Positions 1-7,398 of a DNA stretch of 14,532 nucleotides are shown one piece after another. The stretch's first letter is position 1; each line of letters begins with the position of its first letter. Position numbers and translations under genes: made by a program. The notes beneath the pieces are model-generated. The model ran no database searches. It worked only from the letters and a program-made list of their open reading frames with translations, and was not told where the DNA came from. Origin of the DNA: Sphingomonas sp. (GTDB lineage: Bacteria > Pseudomonadota > Alphaproteobacteria > Sphingomonadales > Sphingomonadaceae); NCBI GenBank assembly GCA_025981625.1, contig JAICXF010000046.1, positions 1 to 14,532 on the forward strand. The letters are read 5' to 3'.

Positions 1-685
<685 letters not shown>

Positions 686-723
686 GCGCGAAAAGCTCCA
701 GAAACGGAAAATTTGCCCCCATG

Positions 724-757
724 AAAAAACGGGGCGCGACCGTGGCTTAAGCCCCGT
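724..757 (-). terminator. Terminator-like hairpin in the atpH leader
   Basis: Read on the minus strand, ACGGGGC (757-751) and GCCCCGT (735-729) form a 7-bp GC-rich stem with a 15-nt loop, and the last T of the stem continues into five more T (728-724). This has the form of an intrinsic terminator, yet it lies 39 nt upstream of the atpH GTG with no minus-strand gene ending before it in this window. It could be an attenuator of the atp operon, the terminator of a short leader RNA, or a relic of a formerly upstream gene. Nearby GCCCC (777-773) and a repeated CATGGGGGC (768-760 and 723-715) could form competing pairs. Confidence 0.5.
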
Positions 758-793
758 ACGCCCCCATGGGATGGGGCGGCCCCTAGCAAGCGG

Positions 794-799
794 ATTGTA
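794..799 (-). promoter_or_regulatory. Possible -10 element for atpH
   Basis: TACAAT on the minus strand is a 5/6 match to the sigma-70 -10 consensus. It would start transcription near 787, giving a leader of about 100 nt that contains the hairpins described for 715-777. No convincing -35 hexamer is placed 16-18 nt upstream, so this is a weak call. Confidence 0.25.
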
Positions 800-897
800 G
801 CGATGCAACCGCCAGGTTCGGTTTGAGCGCAAGCAGGCGGAAGCCGCAGCGGAACGGCCTGGCTAAAGTGCCCTCGATCCCATCGAAGGAGCTTCAA

Positions 898-2010
898 ATG
901 CGCGGCCTTGCACTACATCGCGACCCGTTTAGGACGAAAATGGTGAGCAACGTCTCGCGCCTTGATCCCGAGACTGCCTGGGCGGCCTTCATGCGCCGCG
1001 ACCGACGCTGGGACGGGCGGATCATCGGCGCCGTTCACACCACGGGCATCTATTGCAAGCCGAGCTGTCCGGCCCGGCGCCCAAAGCGCGAGAACGTGAC
1101 GTTCTATTCGTCTTGCGAGGAGGCGCGGGCAGCGGGCTTTCGCGCCTGCATGCGCTGCAAACCGGACGAGGTCGGCCGCGATCGGGAAGCGGTCGCGCAG
1201 GCCGTCAAGCTGATCGAGCACGCGGAGGAAATCCCGACCCTTGCCGAGCTGTCGGCTGCCGTGGGCTACGCACCGCACCACTTCCAGCGGTTGTTCAAGC
1301 GCGACCTCGGAATTTCGCCGGCCGAATATGCCCGCGGCTTGCGGAATCAGAGGACCCAATCGGCGCTGAAGGCGAACGGACGGGTGACTGATGCGGTTTA
1401 TGAGGCGGGCTATTCGGGGCCGAGCAGCTTCTACAGCGATGCGAAGGAGAGGCTTGGAATGACTCCATCGGCATGGCGCGACGGCGGCCGCGGCGAGACC
1501 ATTCGGTGGACCCACTTCGACAGCCCCCTCGGCCAGATGCTCATCGCGGCGACCACCAAGGGCATTTGCCGTCTGACGTTCGACGATAGCGAACAGTCGC
1601 TCCGACGGCTGTTTCCGAACGCCACGGTCGTCGAGGATGCCGGCGGTCTGAAGGCACTGGTCGAGGGGGCGCTCACCGCGATCGAACGGCCGCTGGCGGC
1701 CCAGGAGCTTCCGATCGATGTGGCCGGCACCGCTTTCCAGGAAGCGGTGTGGCGCGAGCTGAGGAAAATACCATTGGGCGAGACCCGCAGCTATGCCGAC
1801 ATCGCCGCGGCCATCGGTCAGCCGAAAGCTGTTCGGGCGGTCGGCACGGCGAACGGCGACAATCATGTTGCGGTGCTGATCCCGTGCCATCGCGTCATCC
1901 GCAGCGACGGCTCGCTCGGCGGCTATGCCGGCGGGCTCGACCGCAAGCGCAAGCTGCTCGCCGCCGAAGGGCACGCGGCGAAGGCACCGGAACTGCCGCT
2001 CCTGGATTAG
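898..2010 (+). CDS. ada: Ada: bifunctional DNA-methyl acceptor, transcription regulator and O6-methylguanine-DNA methyltransferase
   Basis: The 370-residue protein repairs alkylated DNA and activates the adaptive response. It has three parts. Residues 34-90 are the Ada zinc domain with four cysteines (C53, C57, C84, C87) in GIYCKPSCPAR and CMRCKP; by family knowledge one accepts methyl from phosphotriesters and switches the protein on. Residues about 105-195 are an AraC-type helix-turn-helix (LAELSAAVGYAPHHFQRLFK). Residues about 200-360 are the methyltransferase domain with PCHRVI and acceptor Cys330. All key residues are present. I chose the ATG at 898 because GAAGGAG lies 6 nt upstream; the frame is open to 823 and an internal ATG at 940 lacks a site. 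The gene is divergent from atpH. A GAGCGCAA element at 825-832 resembles part of an Ada box, so autoregulation is possible. Confidence 0.96.
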   Translation: MRGLALHRDPFRTKMVSNVSRLDPETAWAAFMRRDRRWDGRIIGAVHTTGIYCKPSCPARRPKRENVTFYSSCEEARAAGFRACMRCKPDEVGRDREAVAQAVKLIEHAEEIPTLAELSAAVGYAPHHFQRLFKRDLGISPAEYARGLRNQRTQSALKANGRVTDAVYEAGYSGPSSFYSDAKERLGMTPSAWRDGGRGETIRWTHFDSPLGQMLIAATTKGICRLTFDDSEQSLRRLFPNATVVEDAGGLKALVEGALTAIERPLAAQELPIDVAGTAFQEAVWRELRKIPLGETRSYADIAAAIGQPKAVRAVGTANGDNHVAVLIPCHRVIRSDGSLGGYAGGLDRKRKLLAAEGHAAKAPELPLLD

Positions 2011-2062
2011 CCGCTTGCTTCACTACGGGCCTTCCGCTCAACCGGCGACGGAAGGGGGCGCG

Positions 2063-2971
2063 ATGCAAGGCTATTCGGACGACAGGACCGGCGAGCCGCT
2101 GTTCAAGCGGATCGTCGATTTTCCCCTCGTCGCCATGCTGCTTGCCACAGCTACTGTATTCCTCACCCTCGGTGTCGCGGCGTCGATCGCGGATGATCTG
2201 CTTCCCGCGATCGCCGGATTTGACGAGCATATGAGGTTCGACGCGGTCTGCTGCGTCCTCCTCATCATCCTATACAAGCTCGTGATCCGCCATCTGGGCG
2301 AACCCCGGCGCGATGATTTGCGGACGGCCGGCGCACTGCGCCTCCTGTCGATCGGCCTGGCCGTCGGCGTGGCTTTGTTCTCCTTCACGGTCGCCGTTGC
2401 CGCGGCACTCGGCATCTACGCGATCACCGGCCCCGGCGACGCCGGGGATTTGCTGCCCCAATTGATCGTCGGCGCGATCTTCCCGGCGGTGTTCGAGGAG
2501 ATCCTCTTCCGCGGCATCCTGTTCCGCTGGATTGAAGAGTTCGGAGGAAGCTGGGCGGCGCTGGTGCTGACATCCGCCTTGTTCGGCGCGGTTCACCTCT
2601 CCAATCCTCACGCGAGCGCCGTCGCCACAGTAGGAATTGCATTCGAGGCGGGGATCATGCTCGGCGCGGCATACATGATCACGCAAAGCCTGTGGTTGCC
2701 GATGGGGCTGCACGCCGGCTGGAATTTCATGCAGGGAGAAGTGTTCGACATTCCGGTTTCGGGAACGCCGGTCCACGGCCTTGTCACCGCAAGGTTGAGC
2801 GGCCCGCCCCTCCTGACCGGCAATGGCTTTGGCCTTGAAGCGTCGCTGATCGACATCGTGATCGCGACGTTGTTCGGCTTCTGGCTGCTGTGGCTGGCGA
2901 TCCGCAGGGGCGAGATCGTTCCGCCGTGGTGGGTGCGGCGGCGCGACGCTATTTCGACGTCGACTTCGTAG
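2063..2971 (+). CDS. CPBP-family intramembrane glutamic protease (CAAX/Abi family)
   Basis: The 302-residue polytopic membrane protein has hydrophobic segments near residues 22-42, 60-78, 92-120, 133-150, 163-180, 188-210 and 268-288. The core CPBP motifs are intact: EEILFRG with Glu145-Glu146 and Arg150, FGAVHLSN with His178, and HAGWNF with His217 and Asn221. In characterised relatives (Rce1 type) these residues form the active site in the membrane. Family members process prenylated proteins or peptides, confer bacteriocin self-immunity or act as scaffolds; the substrate here is unknown. The ATG at 2063 has GGAAGGGGG 4 nt upstream. It follows ada by 52 nt on the same strand with no clear terminator between, so co-transcription is possible, though a functional tie to alkylation repair is not implied. 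Confidence 0.9.
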   Translation: MQGYSDDRTGEPLFKRIVDFPLVAMLLATATVFLTLGVAASIADDLLPAIAGFDEHMRFDAVCCVLLIILYKLVIRHLGEPRRDDLRTAGALRLLSIGLAVGVALFSFTVAVAAALGIYAITGPGDAGDLLPQLIVGAIFPAVFEEILFRGILFRWIEEFGGSWAALVLTSALFGAVHLSNPHASAVATVGIAFEAGIMLGAAYMITQSLWLPMGLHAGWNFMQGEVFDIPVSGTPVHGLVTARLSGPPLLTGNGFGLEASLIDIVIATLFGFWLLWLAIRRGEIVPPWWVRRRDAISTSTS

Positions 2972-2979
2972 CCCCACTT

Positions 2980-2991
2980 CGCAGCGCTGCG
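2980..2991 (+). terminator. Short palindrome after the CPBP gene
   Basis: CGCAGCGCTGCG is a perfect 12-bp palindrome 8 nt after the CPBP stop codon, followed within a few bases by TTTT (2996-2999). As RNA it can form only a 4-bp stem with a GCGC loop, so it is at best a weak terminator between this gene and the convergent PilZ gene. Confidence 0.25.
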
Positions 2992-3046
2992 CATGTTTTC
3001 AGCATTGATGTGCGTAGCTGTCCGTGGCTCCACGAACGCCGGAGCT

Positions 3047-3313
3047 TCAAATGGCGCGCTCGTCCAGGAACTTGGCTCCGGCGCTTCCGGGAAGGGCCCA
3101 GCGCACCTGCGCCCGCACCTGCCCCATGCCGGAGATTGCGATGCCCAGCAGCTCTCCAATCTGCAGATCGCTGTCGGTCTCGATCCGGCAGCCTTCGTGT
3201 GAAAAGTTGGTGAGCCTCACCGACGTGCTGGTTCCGTCGCCCCGGTGTACCAGCGCGTCGACTTCGACCGGATGCCGGTCATTTCGGCCAACCCAACCAT
3301 GCACTCGCTGCAC
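3047..3313 (-). CDS. Small single-domain PilZ protein
   Basis: The 88-residue cytoplasmic protein consists of one PilZ domain, the family that commonly binds cyclic di-GMP. It shows the beta-barrel pattern and the NFSHEG motif (residues 36-41), matching the consensus D/N-x-S-x-x-G, and ends with a VRWALPGSAGAKF strand as in many sphingomonad PilZ proteins. The upstream RxxxR motif is imperfect: R10-N-D-R13-H-P-V leaves Gly9 where the first arginine is expected, with R10 one place late. It may bind the nucleotide weakly or not at all (inference). The start is GTG (3313-3311), with a GGGGG run 9 nt upstream; GTG at 3304 is an alternative. It lies 108 nt downstream of the acyl-AMP ligase on the same strand and may share its transcript. 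Confidence 0.82.
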   Translation of the reverse strand: MQRVHGWVGRNDRHPVEVDALVHRGDGTSTSVRLTNFSHEGCRIETDSDLQIGELLGIAISGMGQVRAQVRWALPGSAGAKFLDERAI

Positions 3314-3421
3314 GATTCAATACCCCCACGACATCAACCGTCTGTGGCAGGGTGGCGTGAAGAAACGCTTAATCGAGGTTGTAAACCGTACTCGCTGGCG
3401 CGGGCGTGCGTCCGCAGTCGG

Positions 3422-5185
3422 CTAAGCCGCGATGTCGTAGGGCTGGATTTCGCCGCTGAGATACAGGTTGCGTGCCTTGGTGCGCGACAGCTTGCCCGAG
3501 CTGGTGCGGGGCAGGGTGCGCGGCGGGACCAGCTCGACGACCGGCGTGATGCCGGTGATGGCGCGGACCCGCTCACGAATTTCGTCGCGCAGGCGCCCGC
3601 GCTCCTCGTTGCCCGAAACTCGGCAATGGACGAGCACGGCCGGCGTCTCCTCGCCGCTCGGGCCGGTGATTGCGAAGGCGGCGATGTCGCCCGACTTGAA
3701 GCCGGGAAGCTGCTCCACGGCCCATTCGATATCTTGCGGCCAATGATTGCGGCCGTTGATGATGATGATGTCCTTGGCGCGGCCGACGATGAAGATATAG
3801 CCATTCGACATGTAGCCCATGTCGCCGGTGTCCAGCCAACCATCGTCGCTGAGACAGGCGCGGGTCGATTCCTCGTCCCGGAAGTAGCTGTGCATGACCG
3901 ACGCGCCGCGCACGTAAATCTTGCCGATGCCGCGATCACCGAGCGGTTCGCCCTCCACGCCGCGGATCTCGATCTCCATGCCGGTGACCGGCCGGCCGCA
4001 GTTGACGACGGCGCGGTAGCGGCGCGGGCGATCCTCGTCCTGGATGCCTCCGGAAAGCTCGGTCTCTTCGACCAGCTCGAGGCGGATGCCTTCACCCGGC
4101 GGCATCAGCGATACGGCGAGCGTCGCCTCGGCCAGGCCGTAGCTGGGGCAGAACGCGCCCGCCTTGAACCCCGCCGCGTCGAAGCTGTCGACGAAGGCCT
4201 GCATGACCTCGGGCCGGATCATGTCGGCGCCAGTGCCGGCGATGCGCCACCGCGACAGGTCGAAGCGATCCTCGGCCCGCGTTTGCGAGCTCATCCGCCG
4301 CGAGCAGATGTCGTAGCCGAACGACGGTGAATAGCTGACCGTCGTGCCCGGATTGCGGGTGATCATGTCGAGCCACGCGAGCGGACGGCGGGCGAAATCC
4401 TCTGTCTTCAGATAATCGACCGATAATTGCAGTGCGACCGGCGACAGGAAGCAGCCGACCAGGCCCATGTCGTGGTACCAGGGCAACCACGAAACGCAGC
4501 GATCGGTCTCGCGCACCTGAAGGCCGATCCCATGCGCGTGGAGATTATCGAGCAAGGCCCGGTGAGTGACCGCGACTCCGTGCGGGAAACGAGTCGAGCC
4601 GCTCGAATATTGAAGATAGGCGATATCATCGGGCCGGGCGGTCGGAAGCGCGCCTGCGGCAGGCTCGACGGCGTCGAGTGTGTTCCAGCCACGCGATTGA
4701 ACGTGCGCCTTATCGGCTGCGTCGGCGGCGAAGTCGGACAACTCGGGCGGATAGAGGAACAGCACCGGGTCGCAGCTCTTCAGCTGAACTCCGAGTTGCT
4801 CCACATAGGCCTCACGTCCGCCGAAACTGGTCGGCAGCGGCAGCGGAACCGGCCATGCGCCGGCATAAACCGCGCCGAAGAAGGCGGCGGCGAATTCGGG
4901 CCCGGTCTCGGCGACGAGAGCGATGCGGTCTCCGGGCTTGATCCCGAGCGAAGCGAAGCGACGCGCCAGCAGAAACGCATCATCGCGCAGCTCGTCATAG
5001 CGATAGACCTGCGTGAGTGACCCGCGTGCATCATGAAAGTTGAGCCCGCGTTGCCCCTTCGCCGCATAATCGAGCGCATCGCCGATGGTTTCGAAATCCG
5101 CCAGACGGCGCGGCAGCGTGTCGATGGTGGGGGTCGCTCCAGCAGGTGCGAGGTCGGTCGTCACTGACGGGTTACGGTCGAGCAC
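3422..5185 (-). CDS. Fatty acyl-AMP ligase (FAAL-type adenylate-forming enzyme)
   Basis: The 587-residue cytoplasmic enzyme activates fatty acids with ATP to acyl-adenylates. FAALs usually pass the acyl group to an acyl-carrier protein rather than to CoA. Visible motifs in order: YSSGSTRFPHGV (residues 193-204, phosphate loop), WLPWYHDMGL (234-243), YGLAEATL (349-356), DGWLDTGDMG (448-457), GRAKDIIIINGRN followed by PQDIE (468-486) and SSGKLSR with the catalytic Lys565. The STRFP variant and the GRNxxPQDIE hinge are typical of FAALs rather than acyl-CoA synthetases. I chose GTG 5185 because AGGAAGGG lies 5 nt upstream; the frame runs open to 5284 but that stretch is not family-like. No carrier protein, PKS or NRPS is adjacent, so the product is unknown. 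A sphingolipid or lipid-A-like acylation role is only a guess. It is divergent from recX. Confidence 0.92.
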   Translation of the reverse strand: MLDRNPSVTTDLAPAGATPTIDTLPRRLADFETIGDALDYAAKGQRGLNFHDARGSLTQVYRYDELRDDAFLLARRFASLGIKPGDRIALVAETGPEFAAAFFGAVYAGAWPVPLPLPTSFGGREAYVEQLGVQLKSCDPVLFLYPPELSDFAADAADKAHVQSRGWNTLDAVEPAAGALPTARPDDIAYLQYSSGSTRFPHGVAVTHRALLDNLHAHGIGLQVRETDRCVSWLPWYHDMGLVGCFLSPVALQLSVDYLKTEDFARRPLAWLDMITRNPGTTVSYSPSFGYDICSRRMSSQTRAEDRFDLSRWRIAGTGADMIRPEVMQAFVDSFDAAGFKAGAFCPSYGLAEATLAVSLMPPGEGIRLELVEETELSGGIQDEDRPRRYRAVVNCGRPVTGMEIEIRGVEGEPLGDRGIGKIYVRGASVMHSYFRDEESTRACLSDDGWLDTGDMGYMSNGYIFIVGRAKDIIIINGRNHWPQDIEWAVEQLPGFKSGDIAAFAITGPSGEETPAVLVHCRVSGNEERGRLRDEIRERVRAITGITPVVELVPPRTLPRTSSGKLSRTKARNLYLSGEIQPYDIAA

Positions 5186-5274
5186 GCCGTCCCTTCCTGA
5201 TAAAAGATACCTGGGCGGCACCCCTCGCGCCGCGCTCTCTCCCCCTTGGCGAGCGACTGTGGCACAAAAACGGC

Positions 5275-5841
5275 GTGCATTCACGCGCTAAACCCCGCCG
5301 CCCGCTCCCGCCGCTGAGCGAAGCTTCGCTCCAGGACCTCGCGCTTCGGTATGTCGGCAAATACGCGACCACCCGCGCAAAGCTCACTGCTTACCTGAAG
5401 CGAAAGGTGCGCGAGCGCGGCTGGGACGGCGCCGAGCCGGATCTGCCAGCATTGGCCGAGCGAATGGTCGAGCTCGGCTATGTCAACGATGCCTCTTACG
5501 CCTTGAGTCGCTCTCGGTCGCTGCTGGCCCGCGGCTACGGCAAGAGGCGTCTTGTCGAGCAGCTTCGTGTCGCCGGTGTTGGCGAGGAGGACGGAGCCGA
5601 GGCCCAGGCGCATGCCGATATCGAAGCTGTCGATGCGGCAATCCACTTCGCGAGACGAAGACGCATCGGTCCGTTCGCGACGGAAGCGGCGGATCCTCGG
5701 CAGCGCGAAAAATGGATCGTCGCAATGATTCGCGGCGGCCATGATTTCACGCTTGCAAAAAGGCTGGCGGCAATGGGCCCCGGAGCCGAAATCCAAGTCG
5801 ATGAGTTGCGGGAAACGACTCGCAATCACAATCCATGTTAA
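5275..5841 (+). CDS. recX: RecX-family regulatory protein
   Basis: The 188-residue protein has the all-helical tandem-repeat organisation of RecX, a cytoplasmic modulator that binds RecA filaments. Recognisable segments are LQDLALRYVGKYATTRAKLTAY (second half about residue 30 on), LGYVNDASYALSRSRSLLARGYGKRRL (repeat with the YVND-hinge) and the C-terminal ARRRRIGPF and HDFTLAKRL parts. Low conservation is normal for the family. The only sensible start is GTG 5275. It has no visible Shine-Dalgarno site, which leaves the start uncertain; an ATG at 5146 in the same frame would overlap the divergent acyl-AMP ligase and is unlikely. recA is not in the window. The 89-bp divergent spacer to the ligase probably holds both promoters, but I could not place them. 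Confidence 0.85.
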   Translation: MHSRAKPRRPLPPLSEASLQDLALRYVGKYATTRAKLTAYLKRKVRERGWDGAEPDLPALAERMVELGYVNDASYALSRSRSLLARGYGKRRLVEQLRVAGVGEEDGAEAQAHADIEAVDAAIHFARRRRIGPFATEAADPRQREKWIVAMIRGGHDFTLAKRLAAMGPGAEIQVDELRETTRNHNPC

Positions 5842-5863
5842 CGGATGTTCGTCTAAAGTCGGT

Positions 5864-5891
5864 TTGCCGACATAGATGCCCATGTTAATAG
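5864..5891 (+). promoter_or_regulatory. Possible promoter of the cold-shock gene
   Basis: TTGCCG (5864-5869) and TAATAG (5886-5891) are separated by 16 nt and resemble -35 and -10 elements. Transcription would begin near 5898. This would leave the in-frame ATG at 5899 without a leader and supports the downstream ATG at 5947 as the start of the cold-shock gene. The -10 match is poor, so the call is tentative. Confidence 0.3.
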
Positions 5892-5946
5892 CGTCGCCAT
5901 GGTGCGAGCAGCTGCAAATCTGGCCGAAGGAGGTGTTGGGCCGACG

Positions 5947-6501
5947 ATGGAGCTCGACGACGGTCCAGTCCAGTCCGAAATGGAACCCATTACCGGGCGG
6001 GTAAAATGGTTCGACGCGACCCGCGGGTTCGGTTTTCTGGTCAGTGAGCAGATCGATGGCGACATCCTGCTGCACTTCAGCGTGCTCCGCGAACATGGCC
6101 GCAGAAGCGTACCGGAGGGCGCGATCGTCGAATGCCTGCCGGTGAAGCTGGATCGCGGCTTGCAGGCCAAAAAAGTCATCTCGATCGACGTATCCTCGGC
6201 CTTGCCGCAGCAGCCTCGCTCGTCCATTGCCTCGGGAGAACGGTCGGACCGCAAGGCCCTTGCGGAAAATGCCGGCGAGTTCGAACCGGTGGAGGTCAAA
6301 TGGTTCAACCGCGTTCGCGGCTATGGTTTCCTCAAACGGCCCGACGAATTGGGCGGCGAGGACGTGTTCGTGCACATGGAGACGGTGCGCAACTCTCATC
6401 TGCCCGAGCTTCAGCCGGAGCAGTGGCTGGAGGCGCGGATCGCTCCAAGCTCGAAGGGGCTGACGGCGGTCGAGCTTCGCGACGGCGGCGACTCGGCGTA
6501 G
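5947..6501 (+). CDS. Two-domain cold-shock protein (CspA family)
   Basis: The 184-residue cytoplasmic protein contains two cold-shock nucleic-acid-binding domains. The first (about residues 16-85) has GRVKWFDATRGFGFL and DILLHFSVL. The second (about 113-180) has VKWFNRVRGYGFL and EDVFVHMETV. These correspond to the RNP1 and RNP2 patches. A charged linker joins them. Double-CSD proteins of this size occur in alphaproteobacteria and are thought to act as RNA chaperones or regulators. The first RNP2 has ILLHFS instead of the usual VFVHFS, and the second lacks the usual HxS serine (HMET), so binding strength of each half may differ. GAAGGAGG at 5926-5933 lies 13 nt before the ATG at 5947, a long spacing; ATG 5899 is the alternative. 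The DUF192 gene overlaps its end. Confidence 0.9.
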   Translation: MELDDGPVQSEMEPITGRVKWFDATRGFGFLVSEQIDGDILLHFSVLREHGRRSVPEGAIVECLPVKLDRGLQAKKVISIDVSSALPQQPRSSIASGERSDRKALAENAGEFEPVEVKWFNRVRGYGFLKRPDELGGEDVFVHMETVRNSHLPELQPEQWLEARIAPSSKGLTAVELRDGGDSA

Positions 6502-6965
6502 CGGCCGGCGCACTGGTTGCCCTGATTGCCTGCAGCCCGCAGGCCCCTGCCCACAACGCGCCCGTGGAATCCGTCGACTCGCGCGCCCAGACGGGACTTC
6601 GCGAAGTGCCGCTGACCATCCGATCGAAGACCGGAACGCATCACTTCACCGTCGAGGTTGCCGCCACCCCAGACCAGCAGGAGCGGGGGCTGATGTTCCG
6701 CCGCTCGCTCGCCGGCGACCGCGGCATGATCTTCCCTTACGAGCCGCCGCAGCAGGTCGCGTTCTGGATGAAGAACACGCTGATCCCACTCGACATCATC
6801 TATGTCCGCGCCAACGGGACGATCGCGCAGATCGTCAATGCCCAGCCGATGGACATTACCCCGCTGCCGTCCGGCGAGCCAGTTGTCCTCGTGCTGGAGA
6901 TTCGCGGAGGCCGGGCCGCCGAATTGGGCATCAAGGAAGGCGACAAGGTCACCTGGACCAAGTGA
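6423..6965 (+). CDS. DUF192-family lipoprotein
   Basis: The DUF192 domain (about residues 55-178 of 180) is clear: VEVAATPDQQERGLMFR, GMIFPYEPPQQVAFWMKNT and IPLDIIYV are the family hallmarks. The function is not established; relatives are small exported proteins. An N-terminal RASRRRRLGV stretch, a hydrophobic run and the lipobox LIAC (Cys37, then Ser at +2) predict a lipoprotein kept in or sent to the outer membrane. The start is problematic. Going upstream from the lipobox, the first usual start codon is GTG 6423, inside the cold-shock gene, which would give a 79-bp overlap; GGAG lies only 2 nt before it. The basic part of the signal peptide is therefore encoded by the end of the cold-shock gene in another frame. 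NDUFA12 follows after 49 nt. Confidence 0.83.
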   Translation: MAGGADRSKLEGADGGRASRRRRLGVAAGALVALIACSPQAPAHNAPVESVDSRAQTGLREVPLTIRSKTGTHHFTVEVAATPDQQERGLMFRRSLAGDRGMIFPYEPPQQVAFWMKNTLIPLDIIYVRANGTIAQIVNAQPMDITPLPSGEPVVLVLEIRGGRAAELGIKEGDKVTWTK

Positions 6966-7014
6966 GCTTCCCCGCCTTGCGGCGAGGGGAGGATTGCGGC
7001 AGAGGCACGCTCCC

Positions 7015-7398
7015 ATGGGCTTTTGGTCGAGAACATTCACGTGGTGGAGCGGCGCGACGTGGGGAACCGCGCTGTTCACCCGTCGCTTCGGGGACGAAGT
7101 CGGCCGCGACGATGCCGGCAACGTCTATTACCAGGACAAAAAGCAGCGGCACCGCCGTTGGGTGATCTATTCCGGCGCCAATGACGGGAGCCGCGTGCCG
7201 CCCGACTGGCAGCTGTGGCTGCGCGGAACGATCGCCGACCTGCCGGGCAAGGCCCTGCCGCCGCCGCGCAAGTTCCAGGTGAAGCCGACGCCGAACCTGA
7301 CCGGTACGATGCAGGCGTTCCGCCCGGATGGAGCGCTCGGATCGGGCAAGCTGCGCCCGGCGTCGACCGGGGATTACGAGCCGTGGATTCCCGAATAA
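7015..7398 (+). CDS. NADH:ubiquinone oxidoreductase accessory subunit, NDUFA12 family
   Basis: The 127-residue protein matches the NDUFA12 (B17.2/N17.2) family: WGTALFTRRFGDEVGRDDAG near residues 16-35, YYQDKKQRHRRWVIY near 38-52, then SRVPPDWQLWL and a basic Pro-rich tail ending in YEPWIPE. In mitochondria and in alphaproteobacteria such as Paracoccus this is a supernumerary subunit on the peripheral arm of complex I, on the cytoplasmic side, needed for assembly or stability. It is one of the few accessory subunits shared by alphaproteobacteria and mitochondria. The ATG at 7015 has AGAGG 9 nt upstream. The nuo operon itself is not in the window. It sits between two lipoprotein genes, and the DUF2155 gene overlaps its last codons or follows within 2 nt, so they are surely co-transcribed. 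Confidence 0.95.
   Translation: MGFWSRTFTWWSGATWGTALFTRRFGDEVGRDDAGNVYYQDKKQRHRRWVIYSGANDGSRVPPDWQLWLRGTIADLPGKALPPPRKFQVKPTPNLTGTMQAFRPDGALGSGKLRPASTGDYEPWIPE

Noticed and set aside
913..1974. Minus-strand open frame of 353 codons opposite ada
   Set aside because: No motif or ribosome site supports it, and ada is certain on the other strand.
3245..4330. Plus-strand open frame of 361 codons opposite the acyl-AMP ligase
   Set aside because: Ala/Asp/Arg-rich shadow of a well-supported enzyme; nothing recognisable.
5281..6513. Minus-strand open frame of 410 codons across recX and the cold-shock gene
   Set aside because: It spans two opposite-strand genes and their spacer, with no domain similarity; a composition artefact.
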